The position numbers and the translations under genes were made by a program. Shown here in pieces: positions 37,591 to 52,300 of a stretch of DNA of 64,000 nucleotides; the stretch's first letter is position 1; every line of letters begins with the position of its first letter. Under the pieces are notes generated by a model, which was not told where the DNA came from, ran no database searches, and was given only the letters and a program-made list of their open reading frames with translations. The stretch is from Setaria digitata (lineage: Eukaryota; Nematoda; Chromadorea; Rhabditida; Setariidae), in NCBI GenBank assembly GCA_003640385.1, contig RCAB01000291.1, forward strand, positions 17,224 to 81,223, written 5' to 3'.

Positions 37591-40500
37591 TACTTGCCGG
37601 CGAACATTTGTTTTTAAGATTAGAATGTTAGAATACCACTTCTGAAACATAAAAAAGCAGAATAGTAAATATCATTCAAAGTGTTGGTAATGCACTGTGT
37701 ACATTGGCAAATTAAGGGGATTTTTTCCTAAAAAGTCCGACATATCACTGGAATTTTTTGATAGGTTGATATCGAAGGAGTTAATTAAATTAAAATCCTA
37801 AATCATATCCTCAGACTGTTTCTTTTTTTGTGTTCCGTCCTAATTTTTCTGTTTTGTCGGATTTGAGTAGATGGGTGTGAATTCTTATCTCGCTAAGAAA
37901 TTTTGGTGGTAAACATCGTAACTGATAACGAGTTTTTCGAATAGCGTCGTTTACAAGCAAAAAAGGTCGGAAGAGAATGTCAACTAATTTTAAATAAATG
38001 TTAAAATAATCAGTACATAGATTTAAGGATTTCAGTGCAAATAAATTTTAGAAGTATTTCTCATTTTAACCATTTTTTTTATTTCTCATTCCAGTGAATA
38101 CCATTCCAAAACTATTCGACGAGTTCAAAAGACAAATATTCTTCAAATTTCCATTCTGCAATGCATATCCACCAAGAGTCCTAAACCAAAAAAAAAAAAA
38201 AAAAAAACAGGATGTTAATCACTGTTTATTTACAGCATCCTAAACCGAATGCACAATAAAAACTTATGAGACATTGAACTTTGATATTTGGCTTCACCTT
38301 TAACCTGCAAAAAATAATAAATGTGATCTTTGTAATGCTATGAATCATTAAAATTTATTGAGCTTTTTTTTTTCCACTGATTTAAATCATTTGTTTTACC
38401 ATTTTTTCTTTTCTCCATCATTATTTCTATGATTTGATAACAACTGCTACTTTCATTTCGAAATGAGAATTTTATTGGATAAGAAATTTTAGTAATTATT
38501 GAAGGAGAAGATGACGAATGATGTCTAACAAAATTATCCTAAACGGCAACAAACGAAGTTCAGGGAGCTTTGTTCTTGCACTTATGATGATTGTTCGCTT
38601 GCTACTGTAGTAGTTTCTGGCAGCAACGATGAAATGACTGATATTTATAATTTGAATGCTTAACGGAAATGGTTGCAGAAATTGCTAAAAACTACTATAC
38701 TCTCATTTCAAAATTAACTGTTCCAAATTTAAATAATAATACGTATAAGAAACGGTCAGTAGACTTATTTTTCACAAATTCGGTATTTCCAAACTTTGTC
38801 AGCTCTTCTCAAACTGTTCGGACTGAATTCCATTTCTATCAACTTCTCATCTTCCATATTGCAAAGCGTATAAATTATTTTTAATTCAAAACAAAGAGTA
38901 TAATCATCATTAAGTCACTCTAACTTCTAAACTTCTTAGAAAATCGGAAATTTTATAGACTTCTCAAGCTATACGTGCTTCATAATCATTAAAACACGTT
39001 TAAAGTATTCAAGTCTTCAGTGCTACATTTCTTATTCAGTCGGCTGACCGAAAAAGACCTAGAAAGGAGCATTGTATTTACATTTAGATTTAGATTTCTC
39101 ACACAGAGTTGAATGTCTTGAGATTGAACTTCTTATCTTTCATTGCTTACTAGTTTAATCACATATAAAATACTTTTGCTGAGAGTTATCATTAAAATGC
39201 AAAGGAATGATGAGATTGATAACTCAGAGTTCAGCATCGATTCACTAATGGAGTAAAATATAAATGAAAATAAGTTGAATGACGAGGAAAATTAGCAGGA
39301 TAATTTCTTTGAAATCTGCACTTCATTTCATTATTGACTACATCACACTTCATAACAATTATCTTCAGATTACTGTCAGACATCCTCATGCTTCTGGTCA
39401 GTCACTTCAAGTAGTTTCAGAAATCTACTTGAAAGTTAATGAAAAGTTAAAGTTATAGTGATAGTAACTATGAAATTTGTAACTGATTTTGAAAGGAGAA
39501 GAGAAACAGAGAGGTTGGGTTAGCTTCAAATTTTTCATTTTTTGCTTTGCTTTGCTTACTAGTTCAAGAAGAAACCTTGAAGGACAATCAAAAAGAAAAA
39601 AAATGATAAAGTTAACAAATCTAAAATGAAGTTAAAAAAATTTTAGAATTTCAATTAAGGAAACAGTGAAAAAGAATTTGAGAATAATGAAATGAGAAGA
39701 GAGCGGTGAAAATGAATTTCCTGAGCTGAAGCAAGTGATGGTTATATTTCTTGGAATGTTTGATAGCATTTTACAGCTTGAATCAGTTCTAGAATCCAGC
39801 ATGAAAGGAGCGTGTTAATTTAAGAAACGAATATTGAGCTTAAATTGAATTCATAAATTTTGACTATATATATACCGCATTTTGTTTATTCATAACTTTT
39901 TAATTTAGTTATTTTACTATTATGAATTTTTTCCTCGACAAGATTAAGAAAACGTTAAAAACTGAACACTTTTATTGCTTACCATGCCTTCCTAATGAAA
40001 ACTAATTGCCTCAGTTGTGAATATTTCGAGTCTCATCAATGTCTTTTTTTGCAGATCGCGCATGGAGTCATCACTAGCTGGTCAATCCTCAATAATATAT
40101 TCATAAATAGAATATCCCAGATAAATAAGGTAGCAGTAATTGGGTTGATATTGGTTGATTGTGTATGATCACACTTTCTGACATGACATCTCTTGGTTGT
40201 TATGTGTCAATAATATTTTTGGTGACGCTAGATATGAAGATTTTTGGATATGAAAATCTAAGACTATTCAAATTTGAAATAAAATACAAAAAACTCAAAA
40301 GTAAAAGTATGGTTATGTCATTTTGTAATTTTGTAATCACCTTCAAAAAAAATTTTAGAGTATGGGAATGAATTTCGCAGAAATTTTTGAAATCAAAAAT
40401 TGAAAATCTGAAACATGATCAAACATTATATTCCTGACAAAAGCAGAGATACTCTAAGGGTTACAGACTTGGCAAGAGATAGATGCCAGATTTTGCAGGT

Positions 40501-40821
40501 TTGATAGCCAGAAACTTGATAAGTTTAAAAATTCCATTCACATTATTATGATATTGTATAAAGTCTGAGTCAATTTCAAGTTGAGAAAATTATTGAAAAG
40601 CAATAATTTATAGTCTTCTGCAGCAAATAGAATTTTAACCAATTTCATGTGATCATAAAGAATGTTTTTTGTGTGTTTTCTTTTCCTCGCTGAAGCTGAA
40701 TTTTTTCATAATCATGGAGAAATCTCACTAGTTTGGTAGTATTTCAGATTATTTGTCGTGAGAAAAATGGATTATACTCATCACTTTGCTTTTCTACTTT
40801 AATTTTATATCCGATGTATAA

Positions 40822-41133
40822 TTGCTAATGTATTTTTTTGAAATAGGCGAAAAATCATCCTGTGCATGTGATAAAACTTTAAATTCTTTTCTTCGTAATA
40901 ATCGCTTCAAAAATATTTTTAAAAGGTGGAAAATACATGAGCATGAAGACCTTTTATTTGATCAAGCAGTTACGTGTGAAATTTCAGTAAAAAGTCTGCT
41001 CAAATTAACTGTTAAATTTAATTGGTTTGTTTTTTGTTCCACACCGCTAGTACTTCATTCAAATTTGAAATTCGACCTTTGTGTTCAATCAGTTAACTCA
41101 GTTTCTTATTTTTTATGGAAAAATCTATGCTAA
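40822..41133 (+). other. Unassigned open frame, 103 codons
   Basis: Open frame in an otherwise stop-rich region. The middle reads SFLRNNRFKNIFKRWKIHEH and is charged, and CACD and CSTP carry cysteines. It has a plausible internal donor-free body but no recognised domain and no clear partner exons. Could be chance or a remnant. Confidence 0.12.
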
Positions 41134-42163
41134 AATTGCATTGCTTTAAGTGTTAAGAATATTTCATTAGTCTGAATTTGTGAAGTTTTTAAAGCGTGGA
41201 AGGCTACTGCAAGAAAAACATACCAAATATAGAGGTAATATTATCTTTTATTATCTAATTGTCATATATTAATTTAATGATCAATGAATGGAATTTATAT
41301 ATAATAGTTTTGACTTACGCAGATTTCTTGACTTCCCATTTTTTTAAATAGTATCACAAAATTATTTATTAACAGTACTTTACCACTTTTTCCTCTACTT
41401 AGAAGCATCACAAAATAACACTAAAGTAAAAAAAATCCGACTTATAACTTTTAAATCTAAATCAAATTAGCAGCGATAAATTTGAGAGTTTAATGATATC
41501 GAGCAACAGTAAAGAAATCGCACATTAGAAATTTAACTTAAAAGAACTTCATTTAAGAAATTGATATCAATTGAATAAGTTTACACAGGCATCAATGCCA
41601 TAAACATCGATAAGTTGTTGATTTTTTCTGTACGGCAATCTAATCAAATTCAAAGTGTGAATACGAAGTTTTTTTTTTTGGTCTTCATTATTTATCTGTT
41701 TTCGAGAAAATCAGTAACTTAATCAGATATAGGACCTGACGAAAAGGCATTTGTTGTCTGAAAATCAAATTCAAGATTATATTAAATTAATTATTAGTTA
41801 TTTGTTGCTTTCTGGAATTGGACGTTAATGAAAGTTAATAGAAGTAATAAAAGTTTGAGCTAATCTGGTTGCTTTTGTTTTTGACTTAAGATGTATTTTA
41901 CTATATTAAAACAAATATATCAAGTAATACTTTTCCGTTCTACAACTTCGAACTTTTTAACTGTTGATCAACTGATAGAAACATTGAAATTTAATTTTAA
42001 TTCATTTTAAAATTAAAAACGAAAAATGAATGAGTTGGTAAGAAAAAGAAAAATTCTGAAATTATCCATAAAATCACTTTTAGTTGAAAGAAGTATGTAC
42101 AGCACCAAGGAGCAACTTGTTGTAAATGCAGTTTTTTAAATTCCAATATAAATCCAAAAATTC

Positions 42164-42191
42164 AAAAAAAAAAAAAAAAAAAAAAAAAAAA
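42164..42191. repeat. Poly-A tract, 28 nt
   Basis: Uninterrupted run of A. A second run of 26 A lies at 42374-42399. Similar runs occur at 1956-1978, 20073-20095 and 38188-38207. No element body or target-site duplication was seen next to them. Confidence 0.8.
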
Positions 42192-42870
42192 GCAGTGAAA
42201 TATTACCTGCTAATGACGATCCTTAAATGACACTATCTGTCGTCATCTAACATCATGTTTAGAAGGAATGACTTCATAAACTGCTCTTCACATTGTTTAC
42301 CGTATTAATTTCTATCGTTTTTTTTTTTTAAAAGTTTACAACTCTAATGAGACTTTTCTATTTCGATATTCACAAAAAAAAAAAAAAAAAAAAAAAAAAT
42401 GATAAATTAAATGATAAGTTATGGATGGCACTGCTGCTCGCTTACTACGTTTTTCATCATTTTTTTGATGCATGTTTATATTTCAAAAGCTGCCATGATT
42501 TCTTATTCCTTTCTGGACTTCTTCAACGTTTCATTATTCCAAGAACCAGCAAGCTCAGAGCACTAATCCAAGCCAATATTTTTCCCGACCCTTCGTAGCA
42601 TATCAATCTCCACTTTTTTTTTTTTCAATTTTATGTGAAAACAATTTTGGGAGAAAAGAGAAAAGGAGAAAGTAAGAGAAGCTCTTACATGATTCACTTT
42701 TAATCAGTGCACTTGCCATGCCACTTTAAAAAAGAAAAAAAAAAGTAGATATTTTGCAGAAAAACTGACAAAGCCAGAAGCATTATAAGAAATTGTGAAT
42801 TATTGTTTTCAGAATTTATTACTTTTAAACAGTAAATAAGCACTTAACCATGAACTACGATACTCTTTTG

Positions 42871-43011
42871 GAATTCTGACCTCCTCACTAAACAGATGTA
42901 TTAGAATTTATTACAATACGGTACTCGATACCACATACCTAGTACTATTCTGCACATAATGTTGAATTAAACAAATTTCTACAGGAATTCTGACCTCCTC
43001 ATTAAACAGAT
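42871..43011. repeat. Pair of 27-bp direct repeats 114 bp apart
   Basis: GAATTCTGACCTCCTCACTA at 42871 recurs at 42985 with one substitution; the match runs 27 bp to AAACAGAT. The sequence between is unique at this scale. Confidence 0.8.
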
Positions 43012-46000
43012 AAACTTGACACCAAAAAAAAAGGAACAACAATAACAAACTAGCCTTTCAAAAATTTATTTCTCCCTGCCAACCATCAATTTATGTAATA
43101 ATACTCTCAATTTCTCACAAAATAAGCATTCTTATATCGCTTTAGATAGAAAATGAAAATTGATTTTCACTAGCTTGCTCCTATCTTATATTCTGTAGTT
43201 CTCGAAACTCATATAAATGATTTGTTCCAAAAATTGGCAGCGAACGGTTGATACATATATTTCTCAAATATTCGTATATCATTTTAACATATATAGCTGC
43301 ATTCAATTTTGATATGTTAATGATAAATTGGCAAAATGATGGATGTCAAAAATCCATGTATAGTTTGAGAACGCTGCCAAAAATCTTTTCATTCCAAGGA
43401 TAATTGCTCAAATAATGGCAGTTGCTTACTGAAATCATGAAGCCATAACAAGGCAGTTTTTCCCGAAACATTTGTCTCTCAGTAAACTCTTCCATTGCAG
43501 TAATTTACGACATCTTATTAGCCAGTTGTTTTTTTCCAAATATTTATTAAATTTTATAATTTCATATTGATAAAGCAAATGAGTTTTTGGGAAATTAATT
43601 CCATTATTTGTTTAAATCTGCAAATTTTGTTTTCTGAGCCTATAAGAATTTTTGTAATTTACTTTAAAAATAATTTATACTTCACCTCTGTCATGGCGAT
43701 AATTACATGTAGCATACCTTATTGAAATTATGCCTGCTTACTTTTACTAAAATCACCAAAAGTTTTAATTTTTAAAGTCGACTTCAAAAATTTCAGATCA
43801 TGACCTCATTGAGAGGACAACATAGTTCTGTACGAATGAATTGTGCTCAGTGAAAAGAGATAAAACGATGATTATTTCTGACAGGATAGAAATCCAATGG
43901 ATAATAACAATATTTTCTTGTTACAATAATATTTTCATCCGTCATAATCACAAGTTTTTACGTAATCTTTCCTGAATCTTTCCTTTCCATTGTTTTATAA
44001 GTTGAAATTCAGGTCTAGAAATCTTGAGATATTAACTTCATTTCCGTAATATCAGCCTTCAGCTAGACTAACAGCACAGGAAATGGTTTTAACAGCGAAC
44101 AAACATCCAGACGATACAAATTCACTAAAAAATACCGATAGATTAATTCTTTAACCACTTTCTTGATGCTGTCATATGAATCTCAGTTGCATCTAACGGT
44201 GAATTTCAAAGAAAGTTGTCTTGGTAAATGATGCATTAAGCAATTTACTGCGTTTTTTTTTTTCGAAAAACAAAATTTTTAAAGGCATCAGGTTAGAAAT
44301 TATATTTGCTACAGATGAGTTTTTTGAAAAAATCTCGCAGTATTACATTGCCCACATGTTATTATCCTTTTTCGTCACTAAACATATTCGCTTTTCTTTG
44401 ATCTTATTGTAATATTTGGAATATCTTCATTTCCATGTATTTTTTTTTTTATTCTCAAAATTATGCAATTGATAAAAACAAATTGTGCTTTCCTTGTATT
44501 ATGACACACAATAAATTGTTTCTCCACTTGACAGTATTTCTGAAACTCACAAGTCTGTTCCCCACATTACTGAGCGAGTAACCTAAAAATAATTCAAATT
44601 CATGTAGGAGTGATATGTTTCAACCTTTTTCTATGCTGGTAAAGTAATAAGTTGTAGTACCGAAGTTTACATTCGCTCTTTACCAATAGCATTCTTCGTC
44701 ACACAGCTGATTAAGTCTATAATAATATTTCTTTATAATAATATTTTTCAGCTAAAAAAAAATATGATGTCTATTAATAGAATTACCGCATATCAAATAA
44801 ACATTAATTTCAAAGGAAGTTAACATGTGAAACAAATTTTGATTAAAGTTTTCTTTCAGTAATATTTATTTTTTAAAAGAAAAAAAGTATTTTTATATAT
44901 AACCCTGCATTATTCGAACAACACACTGTTCCTAATAGCTTCTTCTTCTCTTTCGTCATAAAAAAAAAAAATTATCTATGCTCGATAAATCCCAACTGAC
45001 AAATTAAAATTATTACTACTGTGATAACCGTTCCTTGAGCTTCGAATATTATCAGGATTTCACTTGATAGTTCATTTAATGTGCATAAACAAAACCAAAT
45101 GTTTTCATACTACGGTTTGAATTTGCATTAGATGAACTATTTGAAAATGAATCTGTTCATTCAAGATTGACTATATACTGTTCGCTAGCAAGTTTTGCTC
45201 TGCATGTGGTGCAAAAAATCAAAAACAAATAATGCGAATTGCATGCTTGAAATCGTGACAAAAGTGGCCATTTAATAAGAATTTCAAGGCAACCTGACTA
45301 AACTATACACATTTTTTTTTCAAAGCTATTGCAAATATGCAGTATGTTTAAAAAAATTCAATTTTGCTTATTTCCAAAACTCTTTAAACATAAGGTCAGC
45401 TTAGAAGGATTAAAATAATTTCAAAGGTTTGATATGTCTAGCTGTCTGGATTCTTTAATCATGTATTTTTGCTCTTTTTACGTCTCACAGTTTTTCATCT
45501 TCTCAATCTAAAATATCAATCATTCTAAGCTATATTTTCATTTCATACTAATTCTTTTCATGTCAGGTCACATAGCAACTTCAATTTTTTATTGAGGACT
45601 ACATTTTACCAGAAGTCGTTGAAGAGAAATTGTAGGTTCTAGGCATACGTAGTTTCAAATCATTGCAGAAGAAAAACATTGCACACGTCATTCCTTAATT
45701 ATAGTTCAACAAGTAATTATTAAATTTCACTAGGCTCAAATTACAAAATTAAGCATCAATTCAGAAACGAATAGCAACAAATCTTTTATTTACCATCAAG
45801 AGTAGTTATCAAAACGAAATGATGCATAATCATCATTCTGGCTAAAAAACTAGAACCAAACATGAAAATGGTCCCTTCAAACTGAAGTCTTATGGAATAT
45901 TTATGGATCTTGCCAAATTACATATTATGTTGTGCAAATAATTGTCTAAAACCTACCTTTAAACTTGACTTTTTTTTTGTAATTACTGCTGCTTTTGTTA

Positions 46001-49000
46001 ATAATATTCAATAATATTCGGGCTTTTAGTTCAAAATATCTTTACTCTTAAATTTAAAAGACAAAGCCCTTTACACAGAAATCTTCAGATCGACAGTCTT
46101 TCAAGTAGTTCCACTTTCACCTTATTTCTACTTTCTTTAATGTATCTGTAATGCATATTTCTAAAGCAAAAGAAGATTTTTTTGCATGCAAATAAAATGA
46201 TTAAAATTAAGGTAGAAAGGAACTTTTATTATATTACAGTATGTCTCCCAGATTATTGTAACTTTAAGCAGTTCAATGTTTCTTTTCATCCAATTTAATG
46301 TTTGATTTCGTCTCGAAGATTGTACGCTGAAAACTTATCTTCTCAAGACATACATAACCCAAGAATTTCATCTTGAAGGAAATTGTAACTCGGATGTGAG
46401 AATCAGTTGATTAAAAAAATACTTTCATAGCATTTTACCTAAACTGTATAATTTTTCTTAAATAAACTTTAGGTGTCTCTGACATTTTATAGTTTTGGTT
46501 ATTCCGCTGCCACTCTTCTTGAAATACTAAGTTTTGTCGCTTTCTACAAATTATTTCTAAAATGGTCTCTTGAATAAGCACCTATGACAGTGATTAATTA
46601 GTGACAATAATATTACAATCATCCAGTTGCTATTTGTTATTTACTGAACTACTCCATAAATTAAATATTTTACTAAGGATAGTGGAAACTTTTTTTATAT
46701 ACTTATCGTTCATTTGTTACAGATTCGTGCCATACTGGTGCAATGCTAAAAGCCGAAATATCAATTTTTTCCGATGAATGGTTTGAAAAAATTTTTGAGG
46801 TGTTGGTTTGAAGAAACTTCGAAACTCATATGGAATTTTTCGGTTTATTGCAACACTGAAACCATCAGCAAAGTTTTGAATTGATTTATTTCAGTGAGAT
46901 GTCGAAGAAACTTGAATTGCGGAATTTAATCAGCTCTTTAAGAAGTATCTTTTAGTAACAATCTCTCTCATTTTATTTACTATGATTAACATATCAAACG
47001 TGTCTCAATAACTTAAACTTTTTACTGAAATAAACAGCTAGCAAAAAAATGTTATATAGTGCAATACCTATGAATAAACCAATAGTGGTGATCTGTCAAT
47101 CTCTATGATGCCCATTTCACATCCTCTTATAAAATATAATTCTTGATTTATTTGCCTCTACAAATTCGATTCTGCTTTTACCTAAATTATATTTCTACAA
47201 AGCTTGGAAATCTTTCTTTAATAGGTTTTTATCATGTTCACTTTTCCATATTTCATTAGACCGAATACTTCTACATCGGTATCACAACTGGTGAAATTTA
47301 TGCTGTCAGTGGATTGAGTAATGCAATTAATATAGTAATCCTTATTAAGTTACTTCTCTATGATTATTAAATATCTATCCTGAAATTGAACACCACTCTT
47401 CACTTCTTACTACGAAAGTAAACGAAGTTCCACATCCTGTTGAAAATCGATAACTACAATGCCATTCATTCGTTAAGTTCTCTGTCCATATCTTCCTAAA
47501 TGAGTATTTTTTTTTTCTTTTACAGCGAAGTAATTTGAATTCATTTCTATATTATTCTCAAAGTTTTTTGTTGTATGAAGTTGATATCGTTAAACCTTTG
47601 TATTTACTAAAATTTCAATTTTTTCAGACTCAATCCATTACTGTTTGTGGCACTTAGATATGTGATCCGTTTCCTTTCCTTTCAATTTTTAAACGGTAAC
47701 AGTTTTTGATCATGACTATCACGTTGTCTTTTAATCCCTTGTAACCGTCCATTATAATTGTACCGATAGAATATTCGTCTACTCTATAACTATTACCGTA
47801 TTAATCTAATATCCAAAAAAAAAAAATTACTTATTACTTTAATAAAATATTCCGTCCTCGAACTATTTTGAAAATTTGCAAATGTTAAATTTTTTTCTCA
47901 TAAGTTTCGTATTTAAATTTGAACTTTCTCCTTCCAGTCACCACTATGAAATTAAGCGCCAGAAAACCACAGTAAAATGGAAAAGTCTTTAAAAAAAAAA
48001 TAAATAAATAAAAGAAGTAAAATTCAAATAAAAATAATTTTTGTACGCTTTTGGCAGTCTGTCACTGATTAAAATATATGTTAATACTTTCAACTCTTTC
48101 TCTTAACCACTCTTAATTTATTGTCATAAAACGTTACTGCAACCAATCAAATAATGTTAACTATATCAAATTTATGTATTAATGGATTCGAAAAGCAATG
48201 ATATAAGCAGTAACTAGGTGAAACAAAGAACTCACTAGCAAGGATACAAATGGCTTTCTCATGAAACGCCTAATTTATTTTTATCATGTGATTTTTGGGA
48301 AAAATGCAGAAGAAACTCTAAATTCTAAATTAATTTTATTGTCTTGAATTTGAGTTTTTGAAAATTCGATTCTCACTGTATATGAAGAACAAGTTCTTTT
48401 ATTACAAATTTCTCGTTAACGTTTAGGTTTTATAAAAAGGATTAATATATTATTGCATAAAATCAGTAAGCTGGAGGAATTACTTCAATAAAAGTAATAT
48501 TCATGACTGGTGTTAGTAATGAAATAATTAACAAATCTTTCTACTTCTTATTTTCAACACTCGAGAAAACTGCTGAAAATTCAATTCTGTTTTGAAGGAA
48601 ATTTTCAGTTCCCTGAAGAAAATTATCAAATTTCAGAAATTTGTAAATTTTTCTTCATGCTATCAAATAAATGGCTTATGAATAATTGGATTCTTCAATA
48701 AGACTAATTTGGACTCGAATGAGACGCGAGAATATTGTGGACTACAAATTTTGGTAAATCTTTTCATACAATTTTTTTCATTTGGCAAATCCGTGATTTA
48801 TTTTTATTTTAATGCTTGTCAAGATTTTATGATTTTTTAATAAGTGCATTTCCACTTCTATCTGCATTTTTGCACCTGCAAAACAACAGTATGGAGATGA
48901 CAAAAATACAGCTAGAACTCAATAACACAAGCATAATTTGCATTGAATGCATTTGCTGCAGAAAATCTTTTGACTTCACATTTAAAACTTTATTTATTTG

Positions 49001-49312
49001 AATTTATGATTCTGACAAATTTCGTTATTTTCTGTCCAATTTTGTTCTTTTGCACGACAAATTTCAAATAAAAGAGAATGAAATATGATATAGCTTCATA
49101 ACTCTATTAATTTAAAGTTTAATTAATTTGTGATTCATCTGTCATTCACAGTAAGTACTTAATTATGTCGTACACAACATCGTTAAGTAAATCAATATAG
49201 CTAGGACTGAATTTTGAAATTTCAGCTTCCAAAGAAGCGTATTTATCTTTCAAACTAAACAAACGGGAAGAAAAAGAAAAAAGGTTACGATTATCATCAT
49301 TTGAAATATTTC

Positions 49313-49334
49313 ATGACAGATTTAAATCTGTCAT
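49313..49334. repeat. Perfect 22-bp palindrome
   Basis: ATGACAGATTT is followed at once by its exact reverse complement, so the arms meet without a loop at TTTAAA. It is a DNA palindrome, not a transcript hairpin with a loop. Confidence 0.85.
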
Positions 49335-52300
49335 CTTTATGATCCGAAACGCTACTTAACGATCAATTTTGAAGGATTCTTTGATCATTGGAAAGAATAC
49401 GGAGAAAACAAAGGGGCCTTTAATTCGCCTTTCTGTTAAGCCTTTGATGGCCTGCAGCATAAAAGGGAGATGATAAATCAAGCTTGGCGTTGCACTACGC
49501 AAGCATAATTAATCTCTTTCAGTAGATAAGTAAAATGCAAATGAAGCAAATGCCTTCTATAGAATGGCTACTAGCTATAGTTCACAAGCTTTTTTCTTTT
49601 CTTATTCTATCACTGTTTTATTTGTTATATTTTTCATAAATTACTTAACTTATTACTGAATTATAACTTCACACTATTTCAACTGACTTTTCTACAACCT
49701 ACCTGTCTCATATTTATTTTAAAGTTCCATTGTTAGGAATCCTTAGAGCTAGCTACACTAAATTTGCAACTGTAGCAGTCCATCTTTACAAAATTTGGAA
49801 ATCAAGCTCAATAAATATGGATGAAATGTCTATATTTTGTTCAATCTAAGTAAAATTGATGAAAATCAAAATGTTTCTATAGCTTTACATAGACATCCGT
49901 TGTTGAGTTTTGCTGCTGGCTTCCATTTTCGTATTTATTACGTGAACTGCCGTAGAGCTGACAATGCTTTATCTTAATGAAAAAGCGGTGATTAATTAGA
50001 ATCTACAAAAAGATGTTTACCTGAATAGAGCAGGTTATGAGATTGTGAGATTGTATTATATTAGCTGGAATCTGGAAAGTAGATAAATCTTCGCCTTGAA
50101 AAGGAATTGAGCTGATGGTATTTATTGTCGCCACTTAAATAGTGAAATATTTTTGAACAAAAAAAAAGAATGCCTTCAGGAAGCCACCAATTGTATGGAT
50201 CAGTTACTGTTTTATAAGTAACAAATGTTGAAAAATGGCATGAATGAGAAGAAATTTTCGTTTTTTTTGTGTGTCTTATTGAGAAAAAACCTGAACGTTC
50301 CAATCATATTTCAGTTCTTTTTTAAAATGTAGATCACAGCTTATCAAAATTTTGAGTTTTGTGAAATAGAATAGCAAACTTAAGGTCGTACTATATTTTA
50401 AAGATGCTCTATATAAAATTAAAAAGGCAAGAGTAGTAACAGCAGAGATGTCAGGGAAACAATTACCGATGAAACTGAAATGAGATTGTATTATACAGCT
50501 TCAATGTTCTTTGCAGACATTTTTAGATATGGCTGATTGATCAGATAAAATAATGAGTCTAGTGCTAAGCTGATTCTTGAAGATGTTTTATAATCAGTCC
50601 CAATTCATTTATTCTTATTTACATGCAAAATTCGAATATAGATTCAGTTTGAACATAATTGAAGTATACTGCTGAAAATAAAAAAAAAAAACTGAGTGGT
50701 GACTTCGAAAATGAACCCCGCTTACTACCTAACAGTATAGTCTGATCTTTTTTCTTTTTTTAACTGCTGCATAAAGCAGTATATCAAAAAATTTTCATTT
50801 TTATTTGCGCAAATTTCAGCAGTATTTTCCATTCCCAATAGAATATTGCGGAAGTACCTCTTTTTTTTTAGATTTTTTCAAAATAACATCTTCAAATAGT
50901 AAATGAAAAGGCCTACTGCTATTTGCTGCTTTGAAGCGTCAACGCTGTAAGTCCTTCGTATGAAATATGCTCACCTGATGCTTTTTCACCATAATATATC
51001 TAATCGACATGTTTTTCCTGTTTAATAATATTTCTTAAAATAATGAAAAGTATTGTGCCAAAAATTAGCAAATTTGGTTGAGTAATGAGTTATAAAATTA
51101 TTTTTGTGAGATTTAATTTTAAATCTAACCAATTTATTCGAGAATTTTGTTATGCAAGCACCATATTACACAGAGATTTCTGTCCCGCCCACAGAAATGT
51201 ATTTTTGAGTGTGCACCTATCTTGTCATTTATTCTGAATTTTAATCTCTGGAATAAGCATAGCTTTACTTATGAAGTCACAATGACAAATGCTCACCTCC
51301 CCTGAATCATATCTTTTTTCTTTGGACACTTGCAATGCTCTTATATATAGCAAAAGTTCATTTATGGCACTATATGTTCAAGAAAAACATGGGCAGTCTT
51401 TAGTTTATTTTTAAAGGTTAAACTGTTTTAAAATTTTAAATTCCTTCAAAATTCCCTCATCAGTTTTATTAATTCATGAGTAGAAATGTAATCTGTGTAA
51501 ATTCTTTTCGATTCTTAAAATTTCTTTTTCAAAATTGCCAATTTACTTCAACAAAGCAATGAATTCAGTTCATAATTTATTTCTTTTGCACAGGATCTAA
51601 AAACTGCTTAATTCACTCTACAGCCTTTCTTGTTAAACTTTCCTTGCTCATGATCAGTCCTATGAGCGGATCTAATAAGCCAGATTATGAATTTTAAGTA
51701 CTCATTTCAGGCGGAAGTGATTTAGCATACATAAGTATGGAAGCTTTTGATAATTACACATGTTTTCGATGAGCATATAAAGGGACGGGAAGTTTCGAAA
51801 TGTGATAAATAAGCTGTTTGCTTATTTGAGAGGAGCTTCAAACAAGGATTTCGTCAAAACTAAGTACTTAAGCCATTACTGAAGATTCATGTAAATCTTT
51901 GCTAATGTTTTTGATTCAAGTAGTGCAGTAAAAGTTATTTAGAATCGCATCCTGATTAACTGACTCGTCATATTTTTCAAGGGGGTAAGAAAAAGTTGAA
52001 ATTTAAAAGGATTATTAGAGTAAGACAAACAGTTAATAATAAACAGTTTATAGATAACGTATAACTTCCGAATCGCTTAGTGCTTATAATCGTTAATATT
52101 TTTTGACCCCTAATGTTTGTCATTATTACTTAATAAGTTTTGAAAAAGATAATCCTAATAATACATAAAAATCGTCAAGGCAACACCTGCCAAACAAGTA
52201 CAAATAGCTCATTCATCTAGTTATTAAATGTGAATATCTTATTAATTACTTTTGAATAATTCATCTAAAGGTACTGAACAATAAGGAAGGATTTAATAAG

